64,000 bases of DNA. Origin: Planctomycetota bacterium (lineage in GTDB: Bacteria; Planctomycetota; UBA1135; GCA-002686595). Of this stretch, positions 1 to 8,317 are shown piece by piece. Under the pieces are notes generated by a model. It was not told where the DNA came from and made no database searches. It saw only the letters and a program-made list of their open reading frames with translations. The translations under genes and the position numbers were made by a program. Where the stretch lies: the NCBI GenBank assembly GCA_029259595.1, contig JAJDEW010000151.1, positions 124,001-188,000 of the forward strand, in the 5' to 3' direction. The stretch's first letter is position 1. Every line of letters begins with the position of its first letter.

Positions 1-1
1 G

Positions 2-532
2 GTCCCGCTCGTGATGGCCTTCTTGCTGATGGGCTTGCCCCAGGTCGTCGCGGCAGCCGGCGGCAGCAAGGACGGCTCGGCGCGTTGGCTCTTCTGCGCG
101 AGCCCCCTGGAAACGGTCGACGAGGCCTTCCGTGGCGCGACGAAGGGCCTCGTCTGCCTCGGCGTCGTCCTGCCGATGATCGTTTCGGCGACGGTGCTCT
201 TGCTCATCTTCGGATTCGGTCACGCGCTCGGGATCCTTCTGGCCTTCGAACTCACGCTCGTCGCCGCGCTGTACTTCACCCCGGGCCTGTCACTCTATCT
301 GCCCTTCACGTTCACGGTGGGAGCGCGCGGCCGCAAGGCACCGGACGTGCGTCCGAACTTCCTGATCGTGTTCGGCCTCATCTTTGCCATCTTCGGTCTC
401 GTCCTCGTCCACGTCCTCGTGACGCTCCATGTGGCCGTGACGGCGATCGCCGTTCTGGCCCTCGTCCCCCTCGTCGTCTCTCGCTTTCGCGCGCTCGCGA
501 AGCTCCGGCTCACCTACGAACTCGAGGCCTGA
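2..532 (+). CDS. C-terminal part of a multi-pass membrane protein (5' end outside window)
   Basis: The reading frame is open to the left edge, so the gene probably starts upstream; a GTG at 11 is the first possible start inside the window but would begin inside the protein. About four hydrophobic segments are visible, with a short charged loop (GARGRKAPDVR) before the last two. No catalytic or binding motif is visible and I do not recognise the family. The stop lies 2 bases before the start of the ApbE-fusion gene, so the two are probably co-transcribed and may be functionally linked. Confidence 0.6.
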   Translation, partial: VPLVMAFLLMGLPQVVAAAGGSKDGSARWLFCASPLETVDEAFRGATKGLVCLGVVLPMIVSATVLLLIFGFGHALGILLAFELTLVAALYFTPGLSLYLPFTFTVGARGRKAPDVRPNFLIVFGLIFAIFGLVLVHVLVTLHVAVTAIAVLALVPLVVSRFRALAKLRLTYELEA

Positions 533-534
533 CC

Positions 535-2685
535 ATGCTCCTCCTCGCCCTCGCCCTCGCTCTGCCCCAGGATCCGGCCACGACGGACATCCAGCGCTTC
601 GAATACATGCGCCTCGCGATGGGGTCGATCGCCCGCATCGTCGTTTGGGCCGACGACGAAGCGGCCGCGCGCGACGCCTGCCGCGACGCGTTCGCGACCG
701 TGAACGACCTGGACGACGTGCTGTCGGATTGGAAAGCGACGAGCGAAGTGGCCCGTCTCGCCGAGCACGCGGGCGGTGCGGCCGTCCCGATTTCCGCAGA
801 GCTCGGCATCGCTCTCGCGCTGGGCCTCGAGCTGGCTGCCGCGACGGATGGAGCCTTCGACGTGACCGTCGGGCCCTTGACGCGTCTGTGGCGCGCGTGT
901 CGCACGGCGGGGCGTGAGCCGACGGCCGCCGAGCTGAACGCAGCGCGCGCGCTGGTCGGCTGGCGCGACGTCCGGCTCGACCACGAGGCCGGCACGGCGC
1001 GGCTCATGCGCACCGGGATGGCGCTCGACTTCGGTGCGCTCGGCAAGGGCCTGGCCTGCGACCGCGCGCTCGCCCGGCTCGCGCAGGCGGGCTTCCCGCG
1101 CGCGCTGGTCGAGCTCGGTGGCGACCTCGCGCTCGGGAATCCGCCGCCCGGGCGCGCGGGTTGGACCGTCGCGGTACGCTGCGGCGCCGCGGAAGGGGAC
1201 ACGCTCGAGCTCGCGAACTGCGGAATCGCAACCTCGGGGGATACGGAACAAGCGCTCGCAGTCGACGCTTCCGCCCCGCGCTCGCACATCCTCGATCCCG
1301 CCCGCGGATTTGGCCTGGTCGCGGCTCCCTGCGTCACGGTCATCGCGGCGTCCGCGGCGCGAGCGGACGCGCTCGCGACAGCCGTCAGCGTCCTCGGGCC
1401 GCGCGCCGGCGCGGAGCTCGTCGCCGCCCAGGGCGCGCGGCTCCTCACGACGGACGAACGGGCGACGCGCCTCTTCGACGGTACGTCGCTCGCGGGCTGG
1501 GTCACGCGCGGCGGACGCTACGACGGCAACGCGGTCTGGAGCGTCGAGGACGGCGCGCTCACCGGCCGCGTCGGGCCGAACCGCGAAGGTGGCTTGATCT
1601 ACACGGAACGACCCTTCACGAGCTTTCAGTTCACGTGCGAGGCGTTGGTCGACGAGCCCTTCGATTCGGGCGTCTTCGTGCGCATGGCGCCGCAGGGCAA
1701 GGGCGCGCAGATCACGCTGGATGTGCGACCGGACGGTGAAGTCGGCGCGGTCTATGCCGACGGCTACCTGGCTCACAACGAAGACGGCAAGCGCCTCTGG
1801 CGCAGCGGGGAATGGAACCGGGTCGACGTGCGCTGCACCGGCTTCGACATGCACCTCGAGGCCTGGCTGAACGACGCGCCGCTGATCGACTACCGTCTCC
1901 CCGAAGGGACGCCTGGCTTTGCACCGACGGGTCTCATCGGTTTGCAGGTCCACGGTGGGCGCGACGATCCGCTGACCCATGCGGCGCGCTTTCGGAACGT
2001 CTCCGTCCGCGAACTCGCTCTGTTCGAGGAAGCCGGCTTCGAAGCGGGTGCGGACGGGCTGCTCGCGCTCGGCGCGAACGCGCGCGGGGATGGCTGGATC
2101 GACCTGTTGGCGGACGGCCTCGAGGCCTGGGAAGCCTCCGGCACGTCCGAGGGTTACCGCGTCGACGCGGGAGTCCTTTCGATTCCGGCGAAGGGCGGCG
2201 GGCAGCTCGCGACGCGCGCGGACTTCGAGGACTTTCGACTCCGATTGGACTTCTCGCTCGCGAAGGGCGCCAACAGCGGCCTGTTCCTGCGCGCCGCGCG
2301 CGACGGCACGAACCCGGCCTATTCCGGCTGCGAGCTCCAGCTGCTCGACGACCACCACTGGGAAGAGCTGTCGGGCGATGAATTGAAGGACTGGCAGTTC
2401 ACCGCCAGCCTGTACGGCGCCGTTCCCGCGGGGAACCGCGACGTGCTGCGTCCGCCGGGCGAATGGAACACGCTCGAGGTTCTCTGCGTCGGTCAGCGGC
2501 TCGCGGTCGCGTTGAACGGTCGCACGCTGTACGACGTGGACACGCACGCGCTCGAAGTCGAGCCGCCCTTCGCGCAGCGCGCCACGAGCGGCTTTCTCGG
2601 CCTACAGCGCTACGGCTCGCCGCACGTGAAGGACGAGTACGCCGCGCGCTTCAAGAACGTCTTCGTGCAACCGCTCGAGCGCTGA
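535..2685 (+). CDS. ApbE-like FAD:protein FMN transferase fused to two DUF1080 domains
   Basis: 716 residues. The N-terminus is a short hydrophobic leader (MLLLALALALPQ), suggesting export. Residues about 20-310 match ApbE, which moves FMN from FAD onto Thr/Ser of a target protein in the periplasm: visible motifs are DFGALGKGLACD (about 165-180), LVELGGDLALGN, HILDP (about 251) and ADALATAVSVLG (about 277). Residues about 312-500 and 519-716 are two DUF1080 (3-keto-disaccharide hydrolase/LamG-like) domains, each beginning with a variant of LFDGTSLAGW and ending in ARFRNV or ARFKNV. ApbE is usually a single-domain protein of about 300-350 residues, so the fusion is unusual. The ATG was chosen because it gives the leader and sits directly after the previous stop. 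The two domain families are clear; how they cooperate is unknown. Confidence 0.88.
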   Translation: MLLLALALALPQDPATTDIQRFEYMRLAMGSIARIVVWADDEAAARDACRDAFATVNDLDDVLSDWKATSEVARLAEHAGGAAVPISAELGIALALGLELAAATDGAFDVTVGPLTRLWRACRTAGREPTAAELNAARALVGWRDVRLDHEAGTARLMRTGMALDFGALGKGLACDRALARLAQAGFPRALVELGGDLALGNPPPGRAGWTVAVRCGAAEGDTLELANCGIATSGDTEQALAVDASAPRSHILDPARGFGLVAAPCVTVIAASAARADALATAVSVLGPRAGAELVAAQGARLLTTDERATRLFDGTSLAGWVTRGGRYDGNAVWSVEDGALTGRVGPNREGGLIYTERPFTSFQFTCEALVDEPFDSGVFVRMAPQGKGAQITLDVRPDGEVGAVYADGYLAHNEDGKRLWRSGEWNRVDVRCTGFDMHLEAWLNDAPLIDYRLPEGTPGFAPTGLIGLQVHGGRDDPLTHAARFRNVSVRELALFEEAGFEAGADGLLALGANARGDGWIDLLADGLEAWEASGTSEGYRVDAGVLSIPAKGGGQLATRADFEDFRLRLDFSLAKGANSGLFLRAARDGTNPAYSGCELQLLDDHHWEELSGDELKDWQFTASLYGAVPAGNRDVLRPPGEWNTLEVLCVGQRLAVALNGRTLYDVDTHALEVEPPFAQRATSGFLGLQRYGSPHVKDEYAARFKNVFVQPLER

Positions 2686-2693
2686 GCGCGCTG

Positions 2694-4115
2694 TCAGCGG
2701 AAGTCTTCCTTCGCCAACCCCAGGCGCCGCATCTTCTCGTACAGCGTGCGGGGATTGATGCAGGCGCGCTCCGCGACCTCGCCGACGGTGCCGTGGCAAG
2801 CTCGTAGGTGGTGTTCGAGGTAGCGTTGTTCGAAGTGCTCGACGATCCGCCGCCGCGCTTCCTGCAGGGGAAGCTCGAGGAACTCTTCGGTCGGGTCGAC
2901 CGTCACCTGCAAGGCGGGGCCACCGCCCTGGCGCAGGGCTTCGGGCAGGTCCTCGGGCCGGATGCGTTCCTCTTTGCACAACAGGACCCCCCGCTCGATG
3001 ACGTTGACCAGCTCGCGAACGTTGCCGGGCCACGAATAGGCCAGGAGGATGTCGACGGCCTGGCGCGTGATGCCCTGGACGGTCGGACGTCGATGGGACT
3101 CGACGAAGTGCTTCAGAAAGCGCCCGACGAACCACGGCACGTCTTCGATGCGTTCGCGCAGGGGCGGAATGACGAGCGAAACGACGTTGAGGCGGAAGAA
3201 GAGGTCCTGGCGAAAGCGCTTCTCGCTGACGTCCGCGGCCAGGTCCCGGTTGGTGGCCGCGATGACCCGGACATCGATGCCGACCGGCTTCGAGGCACCG
3301 ATCGGTTGAACCTCGTGGCGCTGCAGCACCGTGAGCAGCTTGACCTGCAGGTGTTGCGGCATCTCCGCGATCTCGTCGAGGAAGATCGTGCCGCCGTTCG
3401 CGGACTCGAAGTGCCCCTTGTGCGTGCCCGTCGCGCCGGTGAAGGCGCCCTTGTGGTGCCCGAAGAGCTCGCTCTCGAGCAGGCTCTCCGCCAAGGCACC
3501 GCAGTTGACGACCACGAAGGGACCCTTGCTGCGCGCGCTCTCGGCGTGGATGGCCTGCGCGAGGCGCTCCTTGCCCACGCCCGTCTCACCCGTGATGAGC
3601 AACGTGCTGTCGCTCGCGGCCACGCGCCAGACGACGTCGAGGAAGTCGCGCATGCGCGGGCTGCGCGACTGGAAGTCGGCGAGCTTCGGTTCGGTCAGCG
3701 AGCCGTGGCCCTCCGGACCGTGCACGCCCCCATCGGCCTCCGCCTCGGCCAGCTCGACGAGCTGATCGGCCAGCTCGGCACGATCCACGCTCGTGTCCAG
3801 GACGGCCGTCGCTCCACCCGCGACCAGCCGGATCTCCTCCTCGGCTTCGCCTTCGTCACCGAGGAAGACGACTCCGGGTCCTTCCTGCGCGTCGCCGCCT
3901 TCGATGATCCGCGGCAGCTCGTCGCCTTCGACGGTCGAGGAGCGTAGGACGACGAGGTCGGCGTCGACCTGGGACGGATCGACACCGGCCAGGTTCGGGA
4001 CGTGCTCGACCTCGACGTTCTCCTCACGCATCAGCTCCTCGAGCTTCTTGCGCAGCCGCTCGTCCGCCACGGCGAGCACGAGCTTGCGTCCTGGCGCGCC
4101 TGTGATCGGGTCCAT
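2694..4115 (-). CDS. Sigma-54-dependent activator with degenerate receiver domain (NtrC-like)
   Basis: 473 residues. The AAA+ sigma-54 interaction domain is complete: Walker A GETGVGKE (176-183), the sigma-54-contacting GAFTGA loop (223-228), Walker B TIFLDE (243-248) and the [10 protein letters not shown] segment. The C-terminus (about 438-473) is a Fis-type helix-turn-helix. Residues about 10-125 have the length and pattern of a response-regulator receiver, but the expected phospho-acceptor Asp is not there (strand 3 reads LVVLRSS) and the strand-5 Lys is replaced (AVLDTS), so it is probably not switched by ordinary phosphorylation. The gene is divergent from the PP2C/amidoligase operon, whose upstream region has a good sigma-54 promoter. 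That makes the operon the most likely target, by inference. Confidence 0.92.
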   Translation of the reverse strand: MDPITGAPGRKLVLAVADERLRKKLEELMREENVEVEHVPNLAGVDPSQVDADLVVLRSSTVEGDELPRIIEGGDAQEGPGVVFLGDEGEAEEEIRLVAGGATAVLDTSVDRAELADQLVELAEAEADGGVHGPEGHGSLTEPKLADFQSRSPRMRDFLDVVWRVAASDSTLLITGETGVGKERLAQAIHAESARSKGPFVVVNCGALAESLLESELFGHHKGAFTGATGTHKGHFESANGGTIFLDEIAEMPQHLQVKLLTVLQRHEVQPIGASKPVGIDVRVIAATNRDLAADVSEKRFRQDLFFRLNVVSLVIPPLRERIEDVPWFVGRFLKHFVESHRRPTVQGITRQAVDILLAYSWPGNVRELVNVIERGVLLCKEERIRPEDLPEALRQGGGPALQVTVDPTEEFLELPLQEARRRIVEHFEQRYLEHHLRACHGTVGEVAERACINPRTLYEKMRRLGLAKEDFR

Positions 4116-4230
4116 GCGCCCGATGGTATCGGGTCCGCGAACCTGCTACGAGGCCCGGCTCGCTCGTTCGGTTCCGGACCGATCCGACCCAACCCTGACG
4201 GCGGAGGCGGTTCCAGGTCTTCCGGGAGCT

Positions 4231-4246
4231 TGGCACGACGCTTGTA
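4231..4246 (+). promoter_or_regulatory. Sigma-54-type promoter (-24/-12) before the coiled-coil/PP2C operon
   Basis: TGGCACGACGCTTGTA matches the consensus TGGCACGNNNNTTGCW at the -24 element exactly and at the -12 element except for GT in place of GC, with the correct spacing. The predicted transcription start is near 4257, giving a short leader with a purine-rich ribosome site (GAGAGG, about 4265-4270) before the ATG at 4282. It faces away from the neighbouring sigma-54 activator gene. Confidence 0.7.
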
Positions 4247-4281
4247 TCCCACTGGGGACATCCCGAGAGGAACAACGCCAC

Positions 4282-4764
4282 ATGCTTCCCAACCACGAAG
4301 ACCAGACCGACTCCCGATCCAAGCCGCGCGTCCCACGCACCGGACGGGCCCCCGAGCCCACGACAAAACGCGAACCTCGCAGGAATCGCCTGAAGTCGAC
4401 CCGGAGCGTCCCGCGTGCCGAGCGGCGCGACGTGAAGGACCAGGCCAAAAGCGAGCTCGCCCTGTGGAGTCGCAATGTGGATCGCCTGATTCGCGCCTTC
4501 CGCGCCTCCGAGGCCTCGATCCCGGGGCTTGCGGCCAAGCTCGAAGAGCTGCGCAACCGACGCGACACGGTCGAGATCAAGGCCCAGGCCCTGGCACGTC
4601 ACAGCGGGGAACGCTTCGAGGAGGCGCAGCACGACTTCAAGGTCGCGCGCGCCGAGATGCTCGCCGTCTGGCGGTCCGTTCTCGCCGCGGTCGAGCGCGA
4701 CGGCGCGTTCGCCGGACTGCCGGCCTTCGAAGTCGACACTCGAGAACGAGGCAACGAACAATGA
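4282..4764 (+). CDS. Small charged coiled-coil protein, unknown function
   Basis: 160 residues. The first about 55 residues are basic and Arg/Pro/Lys-rich and probably disordered. Residues about 55-145 are heptad-like and helical, consistent with a coiled coil (for example KLEELRNRRDTVEIKAQAL). No signal peptide or membrane segment is seen. It is the first gene after the sigma-54-type promoter, and its stop overlaps the start of the PP2C gene (ATGA), so the two are translationally coupled and likely work together; it could be an adaptor or a phosphatase substrate. I do not recognise the family. Confidence 0.75.
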   Translation: MLPNHEDQTDSRSKPRVPRTGRAPEPTTKREPRRNRLKSTRSVPRAERRDVKDQAKSELALWSRNVDRLIRAFRASEASIPGLAAKLEELRNRRDTVEIKAQALARHSGERFEEAQHDFKVARAEMLAVWRSVLAAVERDGAFAGLPAFEVDTRERGNEQ

Positions 4765-5699
4765 AGCACGAAGAAGTGAAAGCGCACCCGCTCGGACACG
4801 TGGACGTCCATGGCGTCTCGCTCCAGGGTCTCTCGCACGAATCCAACCACGACCGCTTCGCCGTTGCCGATCTCGCCAAGTCGATGCGCATGCATCACAC
4901 CAACCTGACCCTGCAGGGCGAACGCGAGGTGCTGCGCGAGAACCAGGGACACGTCTTCCTCGTGGCCGATGGGGTCAGCGGACGCCCGTCGCCGGCCGAG
5001 GCCAGCAGCTCGGCCGCCCGCAGCGTCGTCGAGTACCTGCTGCACGAGCTGCCGTGGTCGAGCTTCGCGGACGGTGAGCCCGAGGAAGTCGTGAGCGGCC
5101 TCCAGGAGGCCTTCCACAACACGCAGGACGAGCTGATTCGCGAGGCGCAGACCGGTTCCGTCGGCCTGGCGTCGACCCTGACGCTGGCCTTCGTCGCCTG
5201 GCCGCACCTCTACATCGGACACGTCGGCGGCAGCCGCGCGTACCTGGTGCGCGGCGGGCAGACACGGCGCTTGACGCGACCGAGCAAGCCGGCCAGCAAG
5301 CTCGCCAGCACGTTCTCGAAACGCTCCGTGCGCGCCGGCAACGCGGTCGGTGGTGCCAGCCATGCGCTCCACCTGCAGGTCGAGCACGTCCGGCTCGCCC
5401 TGGGAGACACGCTCGTGCTGGTCACCGATGGCGTCCTGGAGAGCCACGCGCCTGAAAGGCTGCTCTCCAGCCTGACCGCGCGGAGCAACGCCGAGGAGTG
5501 TTGTGACGAGCTCGTCGGTAGCCCCGGACCCGACGACCGCACCGCGATCGTCGCGCGCTTTCTTCCCAACGAACCTCGGACGGTGTCGGCCGACTCCGGC
5601 ACGACGCCTCCGTCGCTGCAGGCCCGACAGGCACCGCGTCGGCGTTCGTCGCCGACGCGGGACGCCGGGCCACCAAGGCCGGCCTCACACGCTGGCTGA
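4761..5699 (+). CDS. PP2C-family Ser/Thr protein phosphatase
   Basis: 312 residues, cytoplasmic. PP2C phosphatases remove phosphate from Ser/Thr using two metal ions held by Asp residues. The family signatures are visible in order: NHDRF (30-34, equivalent to the NEDR motif), VFLVADGVSG (65-74, metal-binding Asp70), STLTLAFV followed by YIGHVGGSRAYLVR (where most PP2Cs have GDSR), LVLVTDGVLE, and the C-terminal DDRTAIVARF. The last about 45 residues are a Pro/Arg/Ser-rich tail that is probably disordered. The start overlaps the preceding stop by four bases. A partner kinase is not in this window. The sigma-54-type promoter upstream suggests conditional expression. Confidence 0.88.
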   Translation: MKHEEVKAHPLGHVDVHGVSLQGLSHESNHDRFAVADLAKSMRMHHTNLTLQGEREVLRENQGHVFLVADGVSGRPSPAEASSSAARSVVEYLLHELPWSSFADGEPEEVVSGLQEAFHNTQDELIREAQTGSVGLASTLTLAFVAWPHLYIGHVGGSRAYLVRGGQTRRLTRPSKPASKLASTFSKRSVRAGNAVGGASHALHLQVEHVRLALGDTLVLVTDGVLESHAPERLLSSLTARSNAEECCDELVGSPGPDDRTAIVARFLPNEPRTVSADSGTTPPSLQARQAPRRRSSPTRDAGPPRPASHAG

Positions 5700-5736
5700 G
5701 CGGGGTTCGCTCGGCTTTCTCGCTGATCGACCCTCC

Positions 5737-5764
5737 CCTACCACCCCCCCTACCACCCCCCCTA
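5737..5764. repeat. 12-bp tandem repeat in a C-rich tract
   Basis: CCTACCACCCCC is present twice in exact tandem (5737-5748 and 5749-5760), followed by the start of a third, diverged unit. The tract lies in the 94-base gap between the PP2C stop and the amidoligase ATG. The mRNA would be pyrimidine-rich with almost no structure here. No Shine-Dalgarno sequence is visible between it and the ATG. Confidence 0.8.
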
Positions 5765-5793
5765 CACCCTCTCACTCTCTCGCGAGCTTCGTC

Positions 5794-6858
5794 ATGAACC
5801 CGACCCACCCCCCACCCGCCTTGCTCGACGACACCCCCAACCTGGAAGAGCCCCGCTTCCTCGCGCGCTTCCCTGACCCTTCGCTCGCCTCTCTCCGTCC
5901 CCCCCGCCTCGACACCCGCGCAGGTGTCGAGCGGCGGGTGGGGGTCGAGGTCGAGTTCTCCGGCCTCGAACTCGACGCCGCTGCCGAGGCCACGGTCGCG
6001 CACCTCGACGCGACCCTGCGTCGCAAGACCGAGTACGAGATCGAGGTCGACTCGAAGAGCCTCGGCAACCTGCGACTCGAGGTGGACGACCACCGCCTCA
6101 AGCGTCTCGGTCGGGAAAAGCTGGGCTCCGGCGAGCTGGGTCCGCTCGACGCCTCCACGGAGAGCTTCCTCGCCGCCTTCGCCGGTCGCCTGACTCCCAT
6201 CGAGCTGGTGACCGAGCCGCTGACCGTCGACCGGCTGCCGGCGCTGGACGAGCTCGTCCGCGCCCTGGGAGCGGCCGGTGGCCGTGGAACCGAGGACGGG
6301 CTCTTGCTGGCCTTCGGCACGCACTACAACCCCGAGGCCCCGTCCTTCGAAGCGGAGGACCTGCGCGCACACCTGCAGGCCTTCGTCCTGCTCTTCGACT
6401 GGCTCACGGTGAAGCTCGACGTCAACCTCACACGCCGTGTGACGACCTTCGTCGACCGCTATCCCGAGAGCTACGCCCGCCAGTTGCTCGCGTCGAACGG
6501 GCCGCTCACGTTGGAGCAGCTGATCGACGACTACCTCGCGGAGAACCCCACGCGCAACCGCGCGCTGGACATGCTCCCGCTCTTCGCACACCTCGACGAG
6601 GAGCGTGTGCGGGCGGTCGTCGACGACGGGAAGATCAAGGCACGTCCGACCTTTCACTACCGTCTCACGAACTCGCGCGTCGGTGCGAGTGACTGGACCG
6701 TTTCGCGCGGCTGGCGCTACTGGCTGGTCGTGGAGGATCTGGCCGCCGACCCGGATCGTCTGGCACGCATGACGCGCGCCTATCTCGAGCACTCCGAGAA
6801 CAACACGTTCCAGCGACGTTCGACGTGGGCCAAGAGGACCGAGGAGGTGCTCTCGTGA
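5794..6858 (+). CDS. Amidoligase (glutamine-synthetase fold, amidoligase_2-like)
   Basis: 354 residues. These enzymes are predicted to use ATP to join a carboxylate to an amine, giving an amide or isopeptide bond. The pattern fits the family: GVEVEFSGLEL (about 49-59), KTEYEIEVDSKSL, PIELVTEPLTV, THYNPEAPS and HYRLTNSRV, which supply the conserved Glu, His and Arg residues. The N-terminal about 45 residues are Pro-rich. Its stop overlaps the GTG start of the class I amidotransferase gene, a pairing described for this family by Aravind and colleagues. The substrate is unknown. The ATG was chosen because upstream sequence in frame overlaps the PP2C gene and is low-complexity; no clear ribosome site precedes it. 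Confidence 0.82.
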   Translation: MNPTHPPPALLDDTPNLEEPRFLARFPDPSLASLRPPRLDTRAGVERRVGVEVEFSGLELDAAAEATVAHLDATLRRKTEYEIEVDSKSLGNLRLEVDDHRLKRLGREKLGSGELGPLDASTESFLAAFAGRLTPIELVTEPLTVDRLPALDELVRALGAAGGRGTEDGLLLAFGTHYNPEAPSFEAEDLRAHLQAFVLLFDWLTVKLDVNLTRRVTTFVDRYPESYARQLLASNGPLTLEQLIDDYLAENPTRNRALDMLPLFAHLDEERVRAVVDDGKIKARPTFHYRLTNSRVGASDWTVSRGWRYWLVVEDLAADPDRLARMTRAYLEHSENNTFQRRSTWAKRTEEVLS

Positions 6859-7634
6859 AGAAGCCCTTGATCGGAATCACCGGACCTCGCGAACGCGGAC
6901 ATGCGGCCTGGATCTTCAGCCGCAACATGTTGCGAATGGCCGGGGCGCGCGTGCGGCGCTTGCGGCCCGGACAGGCGTTCGACATCGCCAGGCTCGACGG
7001 TCTCGTTCTGGGCGGCGGATCGGATCTCGATCCGGTGCTCTGGCAGGGCGGGGATGGAGCCGATGCCGCGGATGCCCTCGATGGGGACCCCCCACCTGCC
7101 GGTAGCGAACGCGACCGCTTCGAGCTGGATCTCCTGGCCCGATCGCGCGAACGCGAGCTGCCGATCCTCGGCATCTGTCGTGGAGCCCAGCTGCTGAACG
7201 TCGCGGCCGGAGGCACGTTGTTCGAGGACATCCTCGAGCGGCGACCGCCGCATTGGCGCAAGCGCATCTTCAACTCGACCCTGGGCGTCAACGTCCGGCC
7301 CGACTCGCGCTTGGCCGGTGCGCTGAACACCTCGCGTGTCTTCGTCAACAACCTCCATCATCAAGCGGTCGACCAGGTCGGAGACGGGTTGCGCATCGTG
7401 GCCCGGGACGACCACGGCATCGTGCAGGCAATCGAAGGGGTCGACGAGGTGTTCACCGTCGGAGTGCAATGGCACCCCGAGTACCTGTTCACCAGCGCCC
7501 CGCAGCGACGCCTCTTCGCGACCCTCGTGGCCTGTGCGTCGACTCGGATGTCGAAGAAAGCACGGCCGTCGAAGGCCTCCACGCCAGCTGCGAAGGACCC
7601 CTCCCTCGCGACGAAGCAACTCCTGACCGGATAA
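6855..7634 (+). CDS. Class I glutamine amidotransferase-like hydrolase (PuuD/peptidase C26 family)
   Basis: 259 residues. Members cleave gamma-glutamyl amides; the best known is PuuD, gamma-glutamyl-GABA hydrolase. The catalytic Cys108 is in ILGICRGAQLLNV, and His207 and Glu209 are in VGVQWHPEYLF, completing the triad; LVLGGGSDLDP is the typical N-terminal loop. The C-terminal about 35 residues are a basic Lys/Ser/Pro tail. The GTG start overlaps the amidoligase stop (GTGA), with a strong ribosome site GAGGAGG just upstream. By analogy with PuuA/PuuD, the ligase may make and this enzyme may cleave the same kind of bond; that is inference. Confidence 0.88.
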   Translation: MKKPLIGITGPRERGHAAWIFSRNMLRMAGARVRRLRPGQAFDIARLDGLVLGGGSDLDPVLWQGGDGADAADALDGDPPPAGSERDRFELDLLARSRERELPILGICRGAQLLNVAAGGTLFEDILERRPPHWRKRIFNSTLGVNVRPDSRLAGALNTSRVFVNNLHHQAVDQVGDGLRIVARDDHGIVQAIEGVDEVFTVGVQWHPEYLFTSAPQRRLFATLVACASTRMSKKARPSKASTPAAKDPSLATKQLLTG

Positions 7635-7638
7635 TCAC

Positions 7639-8043
7639 ATGCTGACTCCTCCTACACCGCGGCACGCGCGCGTTCTGGCAATCGTGCTCCCTCTGCTCTT
7701 CGCGACCGTCGCACCCGCGTGCGACGGTCGCACTTCCGAAGTCGAGGACATGCTGGCCGCGCTCGATCGCGACCGCGACGGGTACCTCGGGTTGGACCGC
7801 CTGGAGTTCGTGGCGGTCTTCGAACAACGACTTGAGCGCCTCCACCACCTGTCGGCCCTGCTGGCCGATGCGGGCGCCATCGACCGCGCGACGGCCCTTG
7901 CGAACGAAGAGGCTCACGGCGAGCTCGCCTCCGACCTCCTCGACCTGAAGCTGCGCGTGGGCGACGACTGGGAGGCGCACCGCACAGCGCTGGTCGAGGG
8001 CGTGGCGGCGCTGGAGGAAGGCCTGCGGGCAGCGACGCGCTGA
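7639..8043 (+). CDS. Small exported protein with EF-hand-like loop
   Basis: 134 residues. A hydrophobic signal segment (about 10-28) ends in APAC, so it is either cleaved or weakly lipobox-like. A DRDRDGYLGLDRLEF loop follows, resembling an EF-hand or dockerin calcium site, but the acidic residue is at loop position 14 rather than 12, so binding is doubtful. The rest is helical and acidic. It starts only 4 bases after the amidotransferase gene and is probably the last gene of that operon. Function is unknown. Confidence 0.65.
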   Translation: MLTPPTPRHARVLAIVLPLLFATVAPACDGRTSEVEDMLAALDRDRDGYLGLDRLEFVAVFEQRLERLHHLSALLADAGAIDRATALANEEAHGELASDLLDLKLRVGDDWEAHRTALVEGVAALEEGLRAATR

Positions 8044-8056
8044 CCCGCTCCCTGGC

Positions 8057-8317
8057 CTATTCGGCTCGGCTCGACGCGCGCCTCGCACGCAGGCCCTTCA
8101 CGATGCCTATCACGCTCACCGCGAGCCAGAAGGCCTCGACCAGGCAAGCGGACAGGTTGAAGTCGACGGTGAGTGAAACCAGGATCAGGAGCGCCCCGAC
8201 GGCGTTCATGAGCGAGTAGCGGAGCTGCGTCGCCTGCAGACGCTCGAGTTGCAACAGGAGGTACGCACCGACGATCAAGATCGCGCCGAGCGCTCCGAGG
8301 ACGTCGACGGGCGTCAA
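8057..8317 (-). CDS. Small membrane protein, CBU_0592-like
   Basis: 86 residues with three hydrophobic segments (about 7-25, 32-50 and 55-75) and a short basic tail. The layout, including GALGAILIVGAYLLLQ, resembles the CBU_0592 small membrane family of unknown function. The start is assigned to a TTG that overlaps the cupin stop (TTGA), because the in-frame sequence further upstream runs antiparallel through the cupin gene. Translational coupling to the cupin gene is likely. Confidence 0.6.
   Translation of the reverse strand: MTPVDVLGALGAILIVGAYLLLQLERLQATQLRYSLMNAVGALLILVSLTVDFNLSACLVEAFWLAVSVIGIVKGLRARRASSRAE

Noticed and set aside
85..534. Upstream in-frame extension of the ApbE-fusion gene
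   Set aside because: It overlaps the preceding membrane-protein gene in another frame and reads as Arg/Pro-rich low-complexity sequence; the ATG at 535 gives a proper leader.
514..2547. Long antisense open frame under the ApbE fusion
   Set aside because: Composition is Arg/Ala/Glu-rich shadow sequence of a GC-rich gene, with no family features, while the plus strand has clear domains.
2808..3947. Long plus-strand frame across the sigma-54 activator
   Set aside because: The minus strand carries all AAA+ motifs; the plus-strand reading has no recognisable motif.
7720..7800. Canonical EF-hand in the small exported protein
   Set aside because: The loop lacks the required acidic residue at position 12, so it is described only as EF-hand-like.
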